This document shows, piece by piece, positions 47,713 to 55,765 of a DNA stretch of 64,000 nt (positions are counted from its first letter, which is position 1; each line of letters starts with the position of its first letter). The notes under the pieces were generated by a model that made no database searches, was not told where the DNA came from, and saw only the letters and a list, made by a program, of their open reading frames with translations. A program made the translations under genes and the position numbers. This DNA is from Microtetraspora glauca (GTDB lineage Bacteria; Actinomycetota; Actinomycetes; Streptomycetales; Streptomycetaceae), in NCBI GenBank assembly GCA_000721275.1, contig JOFO01000001.1, forward strand, positions 186,001-250,000. The letters run 5' to 3'.

Positions 47713-48906
47713 TCAGCTTACGCGGGACGGGTCGGCGGCGTGGGGCGGGCGCCAGTCGGCGATGCCGTCGAAGCCGCGGAGGAGGAAGCCGGCCCCGAAG
47801 CGGGAGACGGTGCGGACGAGCGTGTCGCGGACGGCGACGGCGGGGCGGGCGGAGAGGAGGGTGAGACGGCCGGTGCGGGCCGCCTTGCGGACGATGGCGG
47901 TGGTGCGGGGCAGCCGGTCGGCGGTGTACGCGGCGAGGGCCCGGTCCGGGTCGAAGGCGGCGGGGACGCGGGCGTGGTGGGCAAGGACCACGGCGTCCTC
48001 GACGGCCTGGTTCCCGCCCTGTCCGAGGGAGGGCATCATCGCGTGCGCCGCGTCGCCGAGGAGCGCGGTGCGGCCCCGGTGGTGGGCGGGCAGCGGGTCG
48101 GCGAGGTGGTGGACGTCGTGCCGGAGGATCCCGTCGGGGTCGGCGGCGGCGAGGATCTCGGGGACGGGCTCGTACCAGTCGCCGAAGAGGCGGCGGAGTT
48201 CGGCGAGCTCGCCGTCGGGGGCGTGGGCGCCGGCGGGCGCGGCGGCCATGGCGTACGCGTAGATCCGGCCGTCCTTGAGCGGCTGGGTGCCCCAGAGGCG
48301 TCCGGCGCCCCAGGTCTCGTGCGGGGCGAAGGGCCGGCCGGGGTCGGGGACGACGAGCCGCCAGGTGGTGCAGCCGGAGTAGCGGGGGCCGGGGTGGGCG
48401 GGGAACAGCGCGGTGCGGGCGGCGGAGCGGATGCCGTCGGCGGCGACGACGAGTTCGGCCTCCAGGGTGCCCTGCGGGGTGGTGACGCGGGCGGGGGTGC
48501 GGGCGTCGCCAGGGTGGTCGAGCGCGGCGGGCGCGCCGGTGCGGACGGTTCCGTCGGGGAGGGCGGCGGCGAGGAGGTCGACGAGGGTGGCGCGGTGGAG
48601 GAGGACGAGGGGGTCGCCGAAGCGCGCGGCGGCGGCACGGGCGTCGGTGCGGGCGAGCCAGCGGCCGTCCGGGGAGCGCATCCCGCCGTCGCCCTGCCAG
48701 GCGGCGAGGTCGCGGACGCGGTCGCCGAGGCCGATGACGTCGAGGGCGCGCAGGGCGTTGGGGGCGAGGGCGATGCCGGCGCCGACGGGGGCGAGGCCGG
48801 CGGCGCGTTCGAGGACGGTGACGGTCCAGCCGCGCCGGTGGAGGGCGACGGCGGCGGTGAGGCCGCCGATGCCCGCTCCCAGGACGACGGCACGGTGCTG
48901 CGGCAT
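47713..48906 (-). CDS. FAD-dependent monooxygenase
   Basis: 397 aa from the ATG at 48906 (GGGAG 6 nt upstream). PHBH-fold group A flavoprotein: VVLGAGIGGLTAAVALHRRG (GxGxxG for ADP), ADGIRSAART (DG motif) and GDAAHAMMPSLGQGGNQAVED (GD motif). Such enzymes hydroxylate aromatic or polyketide substrates with NAD(P)H and oxygen. The divergent TetR gene and two operator palindromes in between indicate substrate-induced expression, perhaps for detoxifying an aromatic compound. The Gfo/Idh gene 58 bp downstream may be co-transcribed. Confidence 0.92.
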   Translation of the reverse strand: MPQHRAVVLGAGIGGLTAAVALHRRGWTVTVLERAAGLAPVGAGIALAPNALRALDVIGLGDRVRDLAAWQGDGGMRSPDGRWLARTDARAAAARFGDPLVLLHRATLVDLLAAALPDGTVRTGAPAALDHPGDARTPARVTTPQGTLEAELVVAADGIRSAARTALFPAHPGPRYSGCTTWRLVVPDPGRPFAPHETWGAGRLWGTQPLKDGRIYAYAMAAAPAGAHAPDGELAELRRLFGDWYEPVPEILAAADPDGILRHDVHHLADPLPAHHRGRTALLGDAAHAMMPSLGQGGNQAVEDAVVLAHHARVPAAFDPDRALAAYTADRLPRTTAIVRKAARTGRLTLLSARPAVAVRDTLVRTVSRFGAGFLLRGFDGIADWRPPHAADPSRVS

Positions 48907-48957
48907 GAAGGCTCCCTCGGGTCGGCAGGGCGGGACGGCCGGCCGACCCCGCCATGC

Positions 48958-48971
48958 ACTACAGCTGTAGT
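48958..48971. promoter_or_regulatory. TetR operator 1
   Basis: ACTACAGCTGTAGT, a perfect 14-bp palindrome in the 125-bp gap between the FAD monooxygenase (-) and TetR (+) genes. Confidence 0.75.
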
Positions 48972-48991
48972 CGACCAGACCCTCCGACCGT

Positions 48992-49005
48992 ACTACAGGT
49001 GTAGT
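48992..49005. promoter_or_regulatory. TetR operator 2
   Basis: ACTACAGGTGTAGT differs from operator 1 in one base. The two centres are 34 bp apart, suggesting two dimers controlling both divergent promoters. Confidence 0.75.
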
Positions 49006-49031
49006 TCACGGGCCATGGGTAGGTTGGCCCC

Positions 49032-49685
49032 ATGACCGCGCGCACCCCGGCCACCTCCCCGCCCCCGGCCGCCTCCTCTCCCCCGTCCCGCGCCGACCGG
49101 ATCGGCGACGCGGCGCTCGACCTGCTGGTGGAGCGGGGGATGCGCGGGCTGACCCATCGCGCGGTCGACGAGCGGGCCGGGCTGCCACAGGGCTCCACCT
49201 CGAACCACGCCCGCACCCGCCAGGCCCTCCTGGAGACCGCGGTACGCCGGCAGGCCGAGCGCGAGGCGCAGGTCCTCGCCCCGGACGAGCTGCCGCCGTC
49301 CGGCGCGGGCCCGGACCTGCTCGCGGACGCCCTCGCGCTCGCGCTGCACCGCTATCTGACGGACCACCGGGCGCTGCTCGTTTCCCGTTACGAGCTGGCC
49401 CTGGAGGCGACCCGCCGCCCCGAGCTGCGCGGCTTCTTCGACCGCGCGGGGTCCGCCTTCCGCGATCCGGTGACGGCGATGATGCGCGGGGCCGGATCGC
49501 CCGAGCCGGAGCGGCACGCGCTGTCGCTGATCGCCTGGTGCGAGGGGCTGATGTTCTCCTGCGCCGCCGGCTCGTTCCACGCGGCCGTGCCGAGCCGCGC
49601 GGAACTGCGGACCGGCTTCGCCGAGCTGCTGCGCGGCATGCTCACCGGGCCGTCGACCGGAACCCCTGGCGCCGGACCGCGATGA
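49032..49685 (+). CDS. TetR-family repressor
   Basis: 217 aa from the ATG at 49032. After a proline-rich start, the HTH lies at ~20-65 (ADRIGDAALDLLVERGMRGL; VDERAGLPQGSTSNHA), and a TetR_C-type ligand domain follows (LLADALALALHRYLTDHRAL; LIAWCEGLMFSCAAGS). Divergent from the FAD monooxygenase, with two near-identical palindromes between; the straightforward reading is a local, autoregulated repressor released by an aromatic-type ligand. Confidence 0.93.
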   Translation: MTARTPATSPPPAASSPPSRADRIGDAALDLLVERGMRGLTHRAVDERAGLPQGSTSNHARTRQALLETAVRRQAEREAQVLAPDELPPSGAGPDLLADALALALHRYLTDHRALLVSRYELALEATRRPELRGFFDRAGSAFRDPVTAMMRGAGSPEPERHALSLIAWCEGLMFSCAAGSFHAAVPSRAELRTGFAELLRGMLTGPSTGTPGAGPR

Positions 49686-49703
49686 TCCGTCACGATGCCC
49701 CAT

Positions 49704-50234
49704 ATGACCACGGACGACACCGAAGCGCCCGAACGCGTCTGGCCCGACACGGCCGCGGGTGAGCGGCAGGCCCTGGAGCAGTGGCTGGACTTCCAGCGCG
49801 CGACCCTCGCGCTGAAGTGCGCGGGCCTGTCCGACGCGCAGCTCCGGACCGCCGCCGCCCCGCCCTCGCCGCTCAATCTGCTGGGCCTGGTCCGTCACAT
49901 GGCGGAGGTCGAGCGCGGCTGGTTCCGCCGGGTGCTCGGCGGCGAGGAGACGACCTGGCTGTACGCCACCGACGAGGAGCACGACCGGGGCATCCGCACC
50001 ACCGGCGACGACACCTACGCGGAGGCGTACGCCACCTGGCAGGCCGAGATCGCGCACGCCCGGAAGCTCGCCGCCCGCCACGACCTCGACGACGTCGGCG
50101 CGGGCGGCCACCACCGCGCCGGCGACCTCGTCAACCTGCGCTGGATCTACCTCCACCTGATCGGGGAGTACGCGCGGCACAACGGCCACGCCGACCTGCT
50201 CCGCGAGCGCGTCGACGGCGCCACCGGCGCCTGA
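49704..50234 (+). CDS. DinB-family protein (DUF664 type)
   Basis: 176 aa from the ATG at 49704; the ATG at 49695 is equally in frame, and the gap to the tetR stop is only 18 bp. The four-helix DinB fold is shown by LDFQRATLALKCAGLSDAQL, PPSPLNLLGLVRHMAEVERGWF and RWIYLHLIGEYARHNGHADLLRE, where three His/Glu residues form the metal site. Actinobacterial members are likely mycothiol-dependent transferases, though this is inference. Probably co-transcribed with tetR. Confidence 0.9.
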   Translation: MTTDDTEAPERVWPDTAAGERQALEQWLDFQRATLALKCAGLSDAQLRTAAAPPSPLNLLGLVRHMAEVERGWFRRVLGGEETTWLYATDEEHDRGIRTTGDDTYAEAYATWQAEIAHARKLAARHDLDDVGAGGHHRAGDLVNLRWIYLHLIGEYARHNGHADLLRERVDGATGA

Positions 50235-50364
50235 CCCCGCCGCCCCGGCCTCTTGCCCTGGCCGCGCCCCGGCCCGTGATCGGTCAAGGAGGGTGACGGG
50301 GCGCTCACCCGTGCGGGGCATTCCCCGCCGGTAGGGGTTCGAAGACCGGCGCGGGACCAGCAGA

Positions 50365-50904
50365 GTGGCGCGGGTGCACAGAACCCGAACCTCCGCGCGC
50401 CTCCTGGCCGGCGCGGCCGTCGCCGCCGCCCTGACCGGGTGCGTCGCCGTCGACGGGCCGGCCCCGGCGCCCGCCCCGGCCCCCGCGCCGCCCTCCGGAC
50501 CCGAACCCGCCGCCCAGGACGTGGCGCCGCAGATCGTCCTCCAGGGCCCGGCCAGGGAGGCACTGGAAGCGGCCCTGCCGTCGCCCTCGCCGTCCGCCGC
50601 GGCCCCCCGGCCGCGCGGCGAGACCCGCCGCGCCACCGGCGACGCTGCCCCGCCCCGTACCGCTCCCTCGCCCGCGCCGCCGCCACCCGCCGCCCGGCAC
50701 CCCGAGGCCCCGTCCCGGACGGTCCGGCCGCCGCGGCCTCCCGTGCCCGAGGCCCGGGAGCTGGAGCGGCTGACGGAACGGCTGCGGGAGACGCGGACAC
50801 CGCCTGTCTTCGCGAAGGACGTGTGCGAGCTGGGCGAGCGGTACGGCGGCTGGGCCCCGGCCAGCGTCGAGGCCGGGCTCTGCCGGGACACGTACGGGAA
50901 CTAG
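50365..50904 (+). CDS. Proline-rich lipoprotein
   Basis: 179 aa from the GTG at 50365 (or GTG 50374); both have weak ribosome sites. A lipoprotein signal is evident: basic VHRTRTSARLL, hydrophobic AGAAVAAA and lipobox LTGC with Cys at ~26. The middle (~30-130) is Pro/Ala-rich and presumably extended across the wall, while the last ~50 residues (ELERLTERLRETRTPPVF, VCELGERYGGW) are a small conserved-looking domain with two Cys. I recognise no family. The gene's end runs into a 17-bp tandem repeat array. Confidence 0.75.
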   Translation: MARVHRTRTSARLLAGAAVAAALTGCVAVDGPAPAPAPAPAPPSGPEPAAQDVAPQIVLQGPAREALEAALPSPSPSAAAPRPRGETRRATGDAAPPRTAPSPAPPPPAARHPEAPSRTVRPPRPPVPEARELERLTERLRETRTPPVFAKDVCELGERYGGWAPASVEAGLCRDTYGN

Positions 50905-50918
50905 GGCCCGTACGGGAG

Positions 50919-50986
50919 GCGGGCGCACACGGGAAGCGGGCCCGCACGAGAAGCAGGCCCGTGCGAGAAGCGGGCCCCTACGGGAA
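50919..50986. repeat. 17-bp tandem repeat array in a convergent gap
   Basis: Four exact-period copies of GCGGGCCCGYACGRGAA lie at 50919, 50936, 50953 and 50970, with decayed copies on both sides, one reaching back into the lipoprotein's final codons. Each unit contains a GGGCCC palindrome, so the array may fold and act as a terminator. Confidence 0.85.
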
Positions 50987-50994
50987 GCGGGTCC

Positions 50995-51468
50995 TCATCC
51001 TTCGCGGAGCCGCCGGGCCAGGCGCTCGATCGCGGCCCGGACGCCCTGGCCGTACCGGTCGTCGTCGAGGGCCTCGGAGGCCACGCGGGCCCGTTCCAGA
51101 TGGGCCCGCGCGGCGTCCGGCCGGCGCAGCTTGGCGTAGTCGGCGGCGAGGTTGAGGTGGAGCGAGGGGTAGAGGGCCCGCAGGGCGGCGGCGGAGTCGT
51201 GCGCGGCGAGCCGCCCGTCCTCCAGGCCCTCGGCGGCGCTGAGGGCCCGCAGGTCCCACGCCAGTTCGGTGTCCGGGTCGTCCTGGGTGTCCGCCAGGTA
51301 GTGGGCGAGGGTGCAGCGGTGCAGCGGGTCCCCGTCGGGGCCGAGCTGCTGCCACAGGGCGCCGAGGCGGTTGCGGGCCTCCTCCCGGTCCCCGCCGTGC
51401 AGCAGCATCCTGGCCTGCCCGATCCTGGTCAGGACGGCCTCGTCCGACGTCCGCTGCTGCTCGGTCAC
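50995..51468 (-). CDS. TPR-like helical protein
   Basis: 157 aa from the GTG at 51468. Helical pairs resembling tetratricopeptide repeats: VLTRIGQARMLLHGGDREEARNRL (in part GQARMLLHGGDREEARNRLG), DPLHRCTLAHYLADTQDDPD, and LHLNLAADYAKLRRPDAARAH. No signal peptide or catalytic motif. Probably a cytoplasmic protein-interaction module; many Streptomyces have such short orphans. It lies 71 bp downstream of ung in the same direction... that is, ung (51540-52223) is downstream of nothing else and the two are separately spaced on the minus strand. Confidence 0.75.
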   Translation of the reverse strand: MTEQQRTSDEAVLTRIGQARMLLHGGDREEARNRLGALWQQLGPDGDPLHRCTLAHYLADTQDDPDTELAWDLRALSAAEGLEDGRLAAHDSAAALRALYPSLHLNLAADYAKLRRPDAARAHLERARVASEALDDDRYGQGVRAAIERLARRLREG

Positions 51469-51539
51469 CGCGGCCTCCCGGCGCTCGCACTGCGTGGAGG
51501 TCCGACGCTAACCGGCCGCGGCCCGGATCCCGCCGAGGC

Positions 51540-52223
51540 TCAGCCGAGGTCGGGGATGCGCCAGTCGATCGGCTCGTGGCCCTGGGCGGCGACGGCCGCG
51601 TCGATCTGGGTGAAGGGCTTCGAGCCGAAGAACTTCTTCGCGGACAGCGGCGAGGGGTGGGCGCCCTTCACCACGATGTGCCGCTCCTCGTCGATGAGGG
51701 GGAGCTTCTTCTGGGCGTAGTTGCCCCAGAGGACGAAGACGGCGGGGTCCGGCCGGGAGGCGACGGCGGTGATGACGGCGTCGGTGAACTTCTCCCAGCC
51801 CTTGCCCTTGTGCGAGTTCGCCTCTCCGGCGCGGACGGTGAGGACCGCGTTCAGCAGCAGGACGCCCTGCTCGGCCCACGGCATCAGATAGCCGTTGTCC
51901 GGGATCGGGTGGCCCAGCTCGGCGTGCATCTCCTTGTAGATGTTCCGCAGCGACGGCGGGGTCTTCACGCCCGGGCGGACGGAGAAGCACAGGCCGTGGC
52001 CCTGCCCCTCGCCGTGGTACGGGTCCTGACCGAGGATCAGCACCTTCACCTTGTCGTACGGGGTGGCGGCGAGCGCCGCGAAGACCTCGTCCTTCGGCGG
52101 GTAGACCGGCCCGGCGGCCCGTTCCTGCTCGACGAACTCGGTGAGCTGGGCGAAGTACGGCTTGGCCAGCTCCTCGCCGAGGACGCCCCGCCAGGACTCG
52201 GGCAGCATGCTGATGTCGGTCAC
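51540..52223 (-). CDS. ung: Uracil-DNA glycosylase, family 1
   Basis: 227 aa from the GTG at 52223 (MTDISMLPESWRGVLGEEL), with GGAGG 9 nt upstream; the longer frame to 52283 lacks conservation. All family-1 UDG motifs are present: LILGQDPYHGEGQGHGLCFS (catalytic Asp in GQDPYHG), LLLNAVLTVR, and KGAHPSPLSAKKFFG (HPSPLS with the catalytic His). It removes uracil from DNA in base-excision repair. Its neighbourhood also holds mug and alkD, but far apart and not co-transcribed. Confidence 0.97.
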   Translation of the reverse strand: MTDISMLPESWRGVLGEELAKPYFAQLTEFVEQERAAGPVYPPKDEVFAALAATPYDKVKVLILGQDPYHGEGQGHGLCFSVRPGVKTPPSLRNIYKEMHAELGHPIPDNGYLMPWAEQGVLLLNAVLTVRAGEANSHKGKGWEKFTDAVITAVASRPDPAVFVLWGNYAQKKLPLIDEERHIVVKGAHPSPLSAKKFFGSKPFTQIDAAVAAQGHEPIDWRIPDLG

Positions 52224-52310
52224 GGTCCACAACCTCCGGTGTTCGGCAGTTCCGGTGAGGAACCTACCGGGGCCCACTGACAACGGGCCCCGGCGGGCTC
52301 CCCGCGACGG

Positions 52311-53891
52311 CTACCAGCTGGCCCGGCGGTGCAGCTCCCACAGCTGCATGACGGTCTGCGGGTCGAGCGCGCGCTCGGCGCCGCCGATGTCCTCACGGGC
52401 CGCGATGTACAGCTTGCCCTGCCACAGGGGCAGCAGCCGCACGTCCTCCACCATGATCGCCTGGGCCTCCTCGAACTCGTCCGAGACGGCCCCGCGGTCG
52501 CTCTCGCGGCGGGACTTCGGCAGCAGCTCGTCGGTGATCCGCGGACTCAGGTAGGGCGTGCCGAGGACGTTCTTCTTGCCGAGGAAGGGGGCGACGAAGT
52601 TGTCCGGGTCCGGGAAGTCGGGGAACCAGCCGCGGCCGAAGACCGCGTACTCGCCCTGCTGGTAGGCGGCCTGGTACTCGGTCCACGGCTTGCCCTGGAC
52701 GGTGACCTCGAACAGGCCGGACGCCTCCAGCTGGCGCTTCAGCTCGGCGAACTCGGCGGCCGTCGAGGAGCCGTACCGGTCGGTCGTGTACCAGAAGCTC
52801 AGCTCGACCTTGTCGGTGATGCCGGCCTCGCGCAGGATCTTCTTCGCCTTGGCCTTGTCGGGGTGGCCGTAGGTGTCGAAGAACTTGGTGGTGTGGGCGG
52901 CGATGCCCTTGGGCACCATCGAGTACAGGGGCTCGGCGGTGCCCCGGTAGACCTTGCTGACCAGTTCGTCGCGGTTCACGAGCTGGGCGATGGCGCGGCG
53001 GACGGCGGGGTCGGCGACCGACTTGTCCTGGGTGTTGAAGACCAGGTAGCGGATGTCGGCGCCGGTGGACTCGACGAGCTGGAGGCCCTTGTTCTCCTCC
53101 TTGTCGTCCTCGAGGGAGGTCACCTCCTCGGCGGTGAGGCCGCGGTAGGTGGCGTCGATCTCCTCGGCGCGCAGCGCCGCGACCATCGCCTCCGACTGGT
53201 CGAAGTACTTGATGGTCACGCCGCCGTTCTTGCGGTCGGCGAAGCCCTTGTAGTTCGGGTTGCGGGACAGCTCGGCGCGCTTGCGCACCTCGTACCCGTC
53301 CAGGACGTACGGGCCGGAGCCGGCGATCTTGCCGTCCTGCTTGCGGAGCTGGTCGGCCGGGTACTCCGCGGGGTCCACGATCGACATCGCCGGGGTGGCG
53401 AGGACGAAGGGGAAGGTGGCGTCGGCCTTGTTGAGCTTGAAGACGACGGTGCGGTCGCCGACCGTCTCGATGGTGTCGAGCGAGCCGAGCATGCCGTTGG
53501 GGCCGCCCTCGGCGTCGATCGTGCGGATGCGCTCGATCGAGTGCTGCACGGCCTTGGCGTCGAGCGGGTGGCCGTTGGAGAACTTGAGCCCCTCGAAGAG
53601 CGTGCACTCGAAGACCCTGCTGGACGCGTCCGTGAATTTGCATTCGGCCGCGTCGGGCTTCGGCGAGGTGCTTCCCGTCGGGAAACTCACCAGAGTCTGG
53701 TAGACGTTCCTGAAAAGCTCCCAGGAATTGTCCCAGGAAGCCGCCGGATCGAGTGTCGTGGGAGAACTCGTCGTCCCGATCGTGATCCTCTGCTCCCCGG
53801 CGGACTCGGTATCCGTGAAAACACCGCACCCGGATACCAGGGATATGGACGCAAGGGCTGCAGCGGCCTGCAGACTCGTCCGGTTGAACAC
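52311..53891 (-). CDS. Peptide/oligopeptide ABC transporter substrate-binding lipoprotein (orphan)
   Basis: 526 aa from the GTG at 53891, chosen because GAGGAG lies 7 nt upstream; the GTG at 53897 is too close to it. Lipoprotein signal with lipobox LVSGC (Cys at ~22), then an SBP_bac_5 domain: ITIGTTSSPTTLDPAASWDN, VYQTLVSFPTG, FSNGHPLDAKAVQHSIERI, and the late EYAVFGRGWFPDFPDPDNFV. It should capture peptides or similar cationic solutes. No permease or ATPase genes are next to it. Its promoter (TTGACC, 16 bp, TATCGT) lies just upstream. Confidence 0.92.
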   Translation of the reverse strand: MFNRTSLQAAAALASISLVSGCGVFTDTESAGEQRITIGTTSSPTTLDPAASWDNSWELFRNVYQTLVSFPTGSTSPKPDAAECKFTDASSRVFECTLFEGLKFSNGHPLDAKAVQHSIERIRTIDAEGGPNGMLGSLDTIETVGDRTVVFKLNKADATFPFVLATPAMSIVDPAEYPADQLRKQDGKIAGSGPYVLDGYEVRKRAELSRNPNYKGFADRKNGGVTIKYFDQSEAMVAALRAEEIDATYRGLTAEEVTSLEDDKEENKGLQLVESTGADIRYLVFNTQDKSVADPAVRRAIAQLVNRDELVSKVYRGTAEPLYSMVPKGIAAHTTKFFDTYGHPDKAKAKKILREAGITDKVELSFWYTTDRYGSSTAAEFAELKRQLEASGLFEVTVQGKPWTEYQAAYQQGEYAVFGRGWFPDFPDPDNFVAPFLGKKNVLGTPYLSPRITDELLPKSRRESDRGAVSDEFEEAQAIMVEDVRLLPLWQGKLYIAAREDIGGAERALDPQTVMQLWELHRRASW

Positions 53892-53924
53892 GTGCACGCT
53901 CCTCGTTCAGCCTGGGGTCGGCCG

Positions 53925-53952
53925 ACGATACCGCAGTACCCCGCCAGGTCAA
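53925..53952 (-). promoter_or_regulatory. Promoter of the substrate-binding lipoprotein gene
   Basis: On the minus strand TTGACC (53947-53952) and TATCGT (53925-53930) are spaced by 16 bp and precede the start codon by ~33 bp. Confidence 0.6.
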
Positions 53953-54039
53953 TGGGTGAGCCCGGCGGGGCACTTGAGACGATCGAGATGCAACCGGGGC
54001 CAATCCGGACAGGAAATCCGGAAAGTGTCCGGTAATCGG

Positions 54040-54807
54040 TCACCCGAATCCGGCGTTCAGGAAAATGCCCCCGTCGACGACGAGCGTCTGACCGGTGATC
54101 CAGCCGGACTGCTCCGAGGTCAGGAAGGCCGCGGCGCCCCCGATGTCCTCCGGCACGCCCAGCCGGCCCATCGGGTACGCGGCGGCGGCCTCGGCCTCCC
54201 GGCCCTCGTAGAGCGCCTGGGCGAATTTCGTCTTGACCACGGCGGGCGCGATCGCGTTCACTCGCACCACCGGCGCGAATTCGTGCGCGAGCTGCTGGGT
54301 CAGATTGATCAGGGCGGCCTTGCTGACGCCGTACGCCCCGATGAACGGAGAGGCGGAGATTCCGGCGACCGACGCGATATTCACGATCGAGCCGCCGTGT
54401 TCCTTCTGCCACGCGTGCCAGGTGCGCTGCGCGAATCCGAGCGCCGAGACGACATTCGTCTCGAAGACCTTGCGCGCCACGTCCAGGTCGAGGTCCGCGA
54501 TGGGGCCGAAGACCGGATTCGTGCCCGCGTTGTTCACCAGGTGGTCGACGCGCCCGAAGGCGTCCATGGCCGCGGCCACGGCGGCGGCCTGGTGGGCGGG
54601 GTCGTGGGCCTTTCCGGCGACCCCGACGGCCCGGTCCGCCCCGAGGCGCTCCACGGCCTCCTTGAGGGCGTCCTCGCCCCGCCCGGTGATGACGACCCGG
54701 TCACCGCGGGCGACGAGCGCCTCGGCGATGCCGTAGCCGATGCCCCGGCTGGCGCCGGTGACGAGTGCGACCCTGCCGGAGAGCTCCGGCGGCTGCTGTG
54801 CGGTCAT
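54040..54807 (-). CDS. SDR-family oxidoreductase (FabG-like)
   Basis: 255 aa from the ATG at 54807 (GAGAGGA upstream). Classical short-chain dehydrogenase: TGASRGIGYGIAEAL cofactor loop, NNAGTN, catalytic Ser in NIASVAGISA and YxxxK in GAYGVSKAALINL, with VDGGIFLNAGF at the end. The residues after beta-2 (ITGRGEDAL, Arg) favour NADP(H). Follows the fabG gene after 28 bp in the same operon. Acts on 3-oxoacyl or other carbonyl substrates. Confidence 0.92.
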   Translation of the reverse strand: MTAQQPPELSGRVALVTGASRGIGYGIAEALVARGDRVVITGRGEDALKEAVERLGADRAVGVAGKAHDPAHQAAAVAAAMDAFGRVDHLVNNAGTNPVFGPIADLDLDVARKVFETNVVSALGFAQRTWHAWQKEHGGSIVNIASVAGISASPFIGAYGVSKAALINLTQQLAHEFAPVVRVNAIAPAVVKTKFAQALYEGREAEAAAAYPMGRLGVPEDIGGAAAFLTSEQSGWITGQTLVVDGGIFLNAGFG

Positions 54808-54835
54808 CCCTGTTGTCCTCTCTCGCCGCGCCGGG

Positions 54836-55597
54836 TCAGTTGAGCGGGCCGCCGGCCACGTACATGACCTGGCCGGAGACGAAGCCGGCGTCGTCGCCCG
54901 TGAAGAAGGCGATGGCGTTGGCGACGTCCTCGGGGCGGCCGACCCGCTGGACCGGGATCATGGAGGCGGCGGCGGCCTGGAACTCCTCGAAGCCCATGCC
55001 GACCCGCTCGGCGGTCTGGGCCGTCATCTCCGTGACGATGAAGCCGGGGGCGACGGCGTTGGCGGTGACGCCGAACTTGCCGAGCTCCTTGGCGAGCGTC
55101 TTGGTGAAGCCCTGGAGGCCGGCCTTGACCGCGGAGTAGTTGGCCTGGCCGCGGTTGCCGAGCGCCGAGGAGGAGGACAGCGAGACGATCCGGCCGAAGC
55201 CCGCGTCCACCATGTGCTTCTGACAGGCCTTCGCCATCAGGAACGCGCCCTTGAGGTGCACGTTCATGACGAGGTCCCAGTCGTCCTCGGACATCTTGAA
55301 GAGGAGGTTGTCCCGCAGGACGCCGGCGTTGTTCACGAGGATCGTGGGCGCGCCGAGTTCGGCGGCGACGCGGGCGACCGCGGCCTCCACCTGGGCGCCG
55401 TCCGAGACGTCGCAGCCGACCGCGAGGGCGCGGCCGCCGGCGGCGGTGATCTTCTCGACGGTGTCCTTGCAGGCCGCCTCGTCGAGGTCGAGGACGGCGA
55501 CGGCGCGGCCCTCGGCCGCGAGGCGGATGGCGGTGGCGGCGCCGATGCCCCGTGCGGCACCGGTGACGACGGCTACGCGCTGCTCGGTGGTGGACAT
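54836..55597 (-). CDS. fabG: 3-oxoacyl-[ACP] reductase-like SDR
   Basis: 253 aa from the ATG at 55597 with AGGAGAAG 6 nt upstream. SDR motifs: TGAARGIGAATAIRLA, NNAGVLRDNLLFKM (typical FabG), SLSSSSALGNRGQANYSAVKAGL with Ser-Tyr-Lys, and PGFIVTEMTAQ. It likely reduces 3-oxoacyl-CoA or ACP; several copies per genome are usual, so this need not be the essential one. Leads an operon with the next SDR. A consensus promoter (TTGACA, 17 bp, TAGCGT) and an imperfect palindrome in the leader suggest strong, repressible expression. Confidence 0.93.
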   Translation of the reverse strand: MSTTEQRVAVVTGAARGIGAATAIRLAAEGRAVAVLDLDEAACKDTVEKITAAGGRALAVGCDVSDGAQVEAAVARVAAELGAPTILVNNAGVLRDNLLFKMSEDDWDLVMNVHLKGAFLMAKACQKHMVDAGFGRIVSLSSSSALGNRGQANYSAVKAGLQGFTKTLAKELGKFGVTANAVAPGFIVTEMTAQTAERVGMGFEEFQAAAASMIPVQRVGRPEDVANAIAFFTGDDAGFVSGQVMYVAGGPLN

Positions 55598-55645
55598 GCT
55601 TGCTTCTCCTCGCCCTCAGGGAGCCCGGGCTCTCCCCCGGGCACA

Positions 55646-55659
55646 TGAGCGACCGCTTA
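55646..55659. promoter_or_regulatory. Operator-like palindrome in the fabG leader
   Basis: TGAGCGACCGCTTA is palindromic except for one base pair and lies ~15-25 nt downstream of the expected transcription start. It resembles TetR-type sites seen at actinobacterial acyl-CoA genes, from memory. Confidence 0.35.
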
Positions 55660-55678
55660 GTATCGACCGCAGGACGAG

Positions 55679-55707
55679 ACGCTAGAAGCCCTGGCACCCG
55701 GTGTCAA
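55679..55707 (-). promoter_or_regulatory. Promoter of the fabG-SDR operon
   Basis: On the minus strand TTGACA (55702-55707), a 17-bp spacer and TAGCGT (55679-55684) form a near-consensus vegetative promoter, giving a ~75-nt leader. Confidence 0.7.
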
Positions 55708-55765
55708 CGGCCCACCGGGTGCACCCCGTCACTCCGTCGTCACTCCCCCGGCGAAGGGCGGCGCG

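Noticed and set aside
50903..50995. CRISPR-like array
   Set aside because: The 17-bp units are directly adjacent with no spacers and no cas genes are present.
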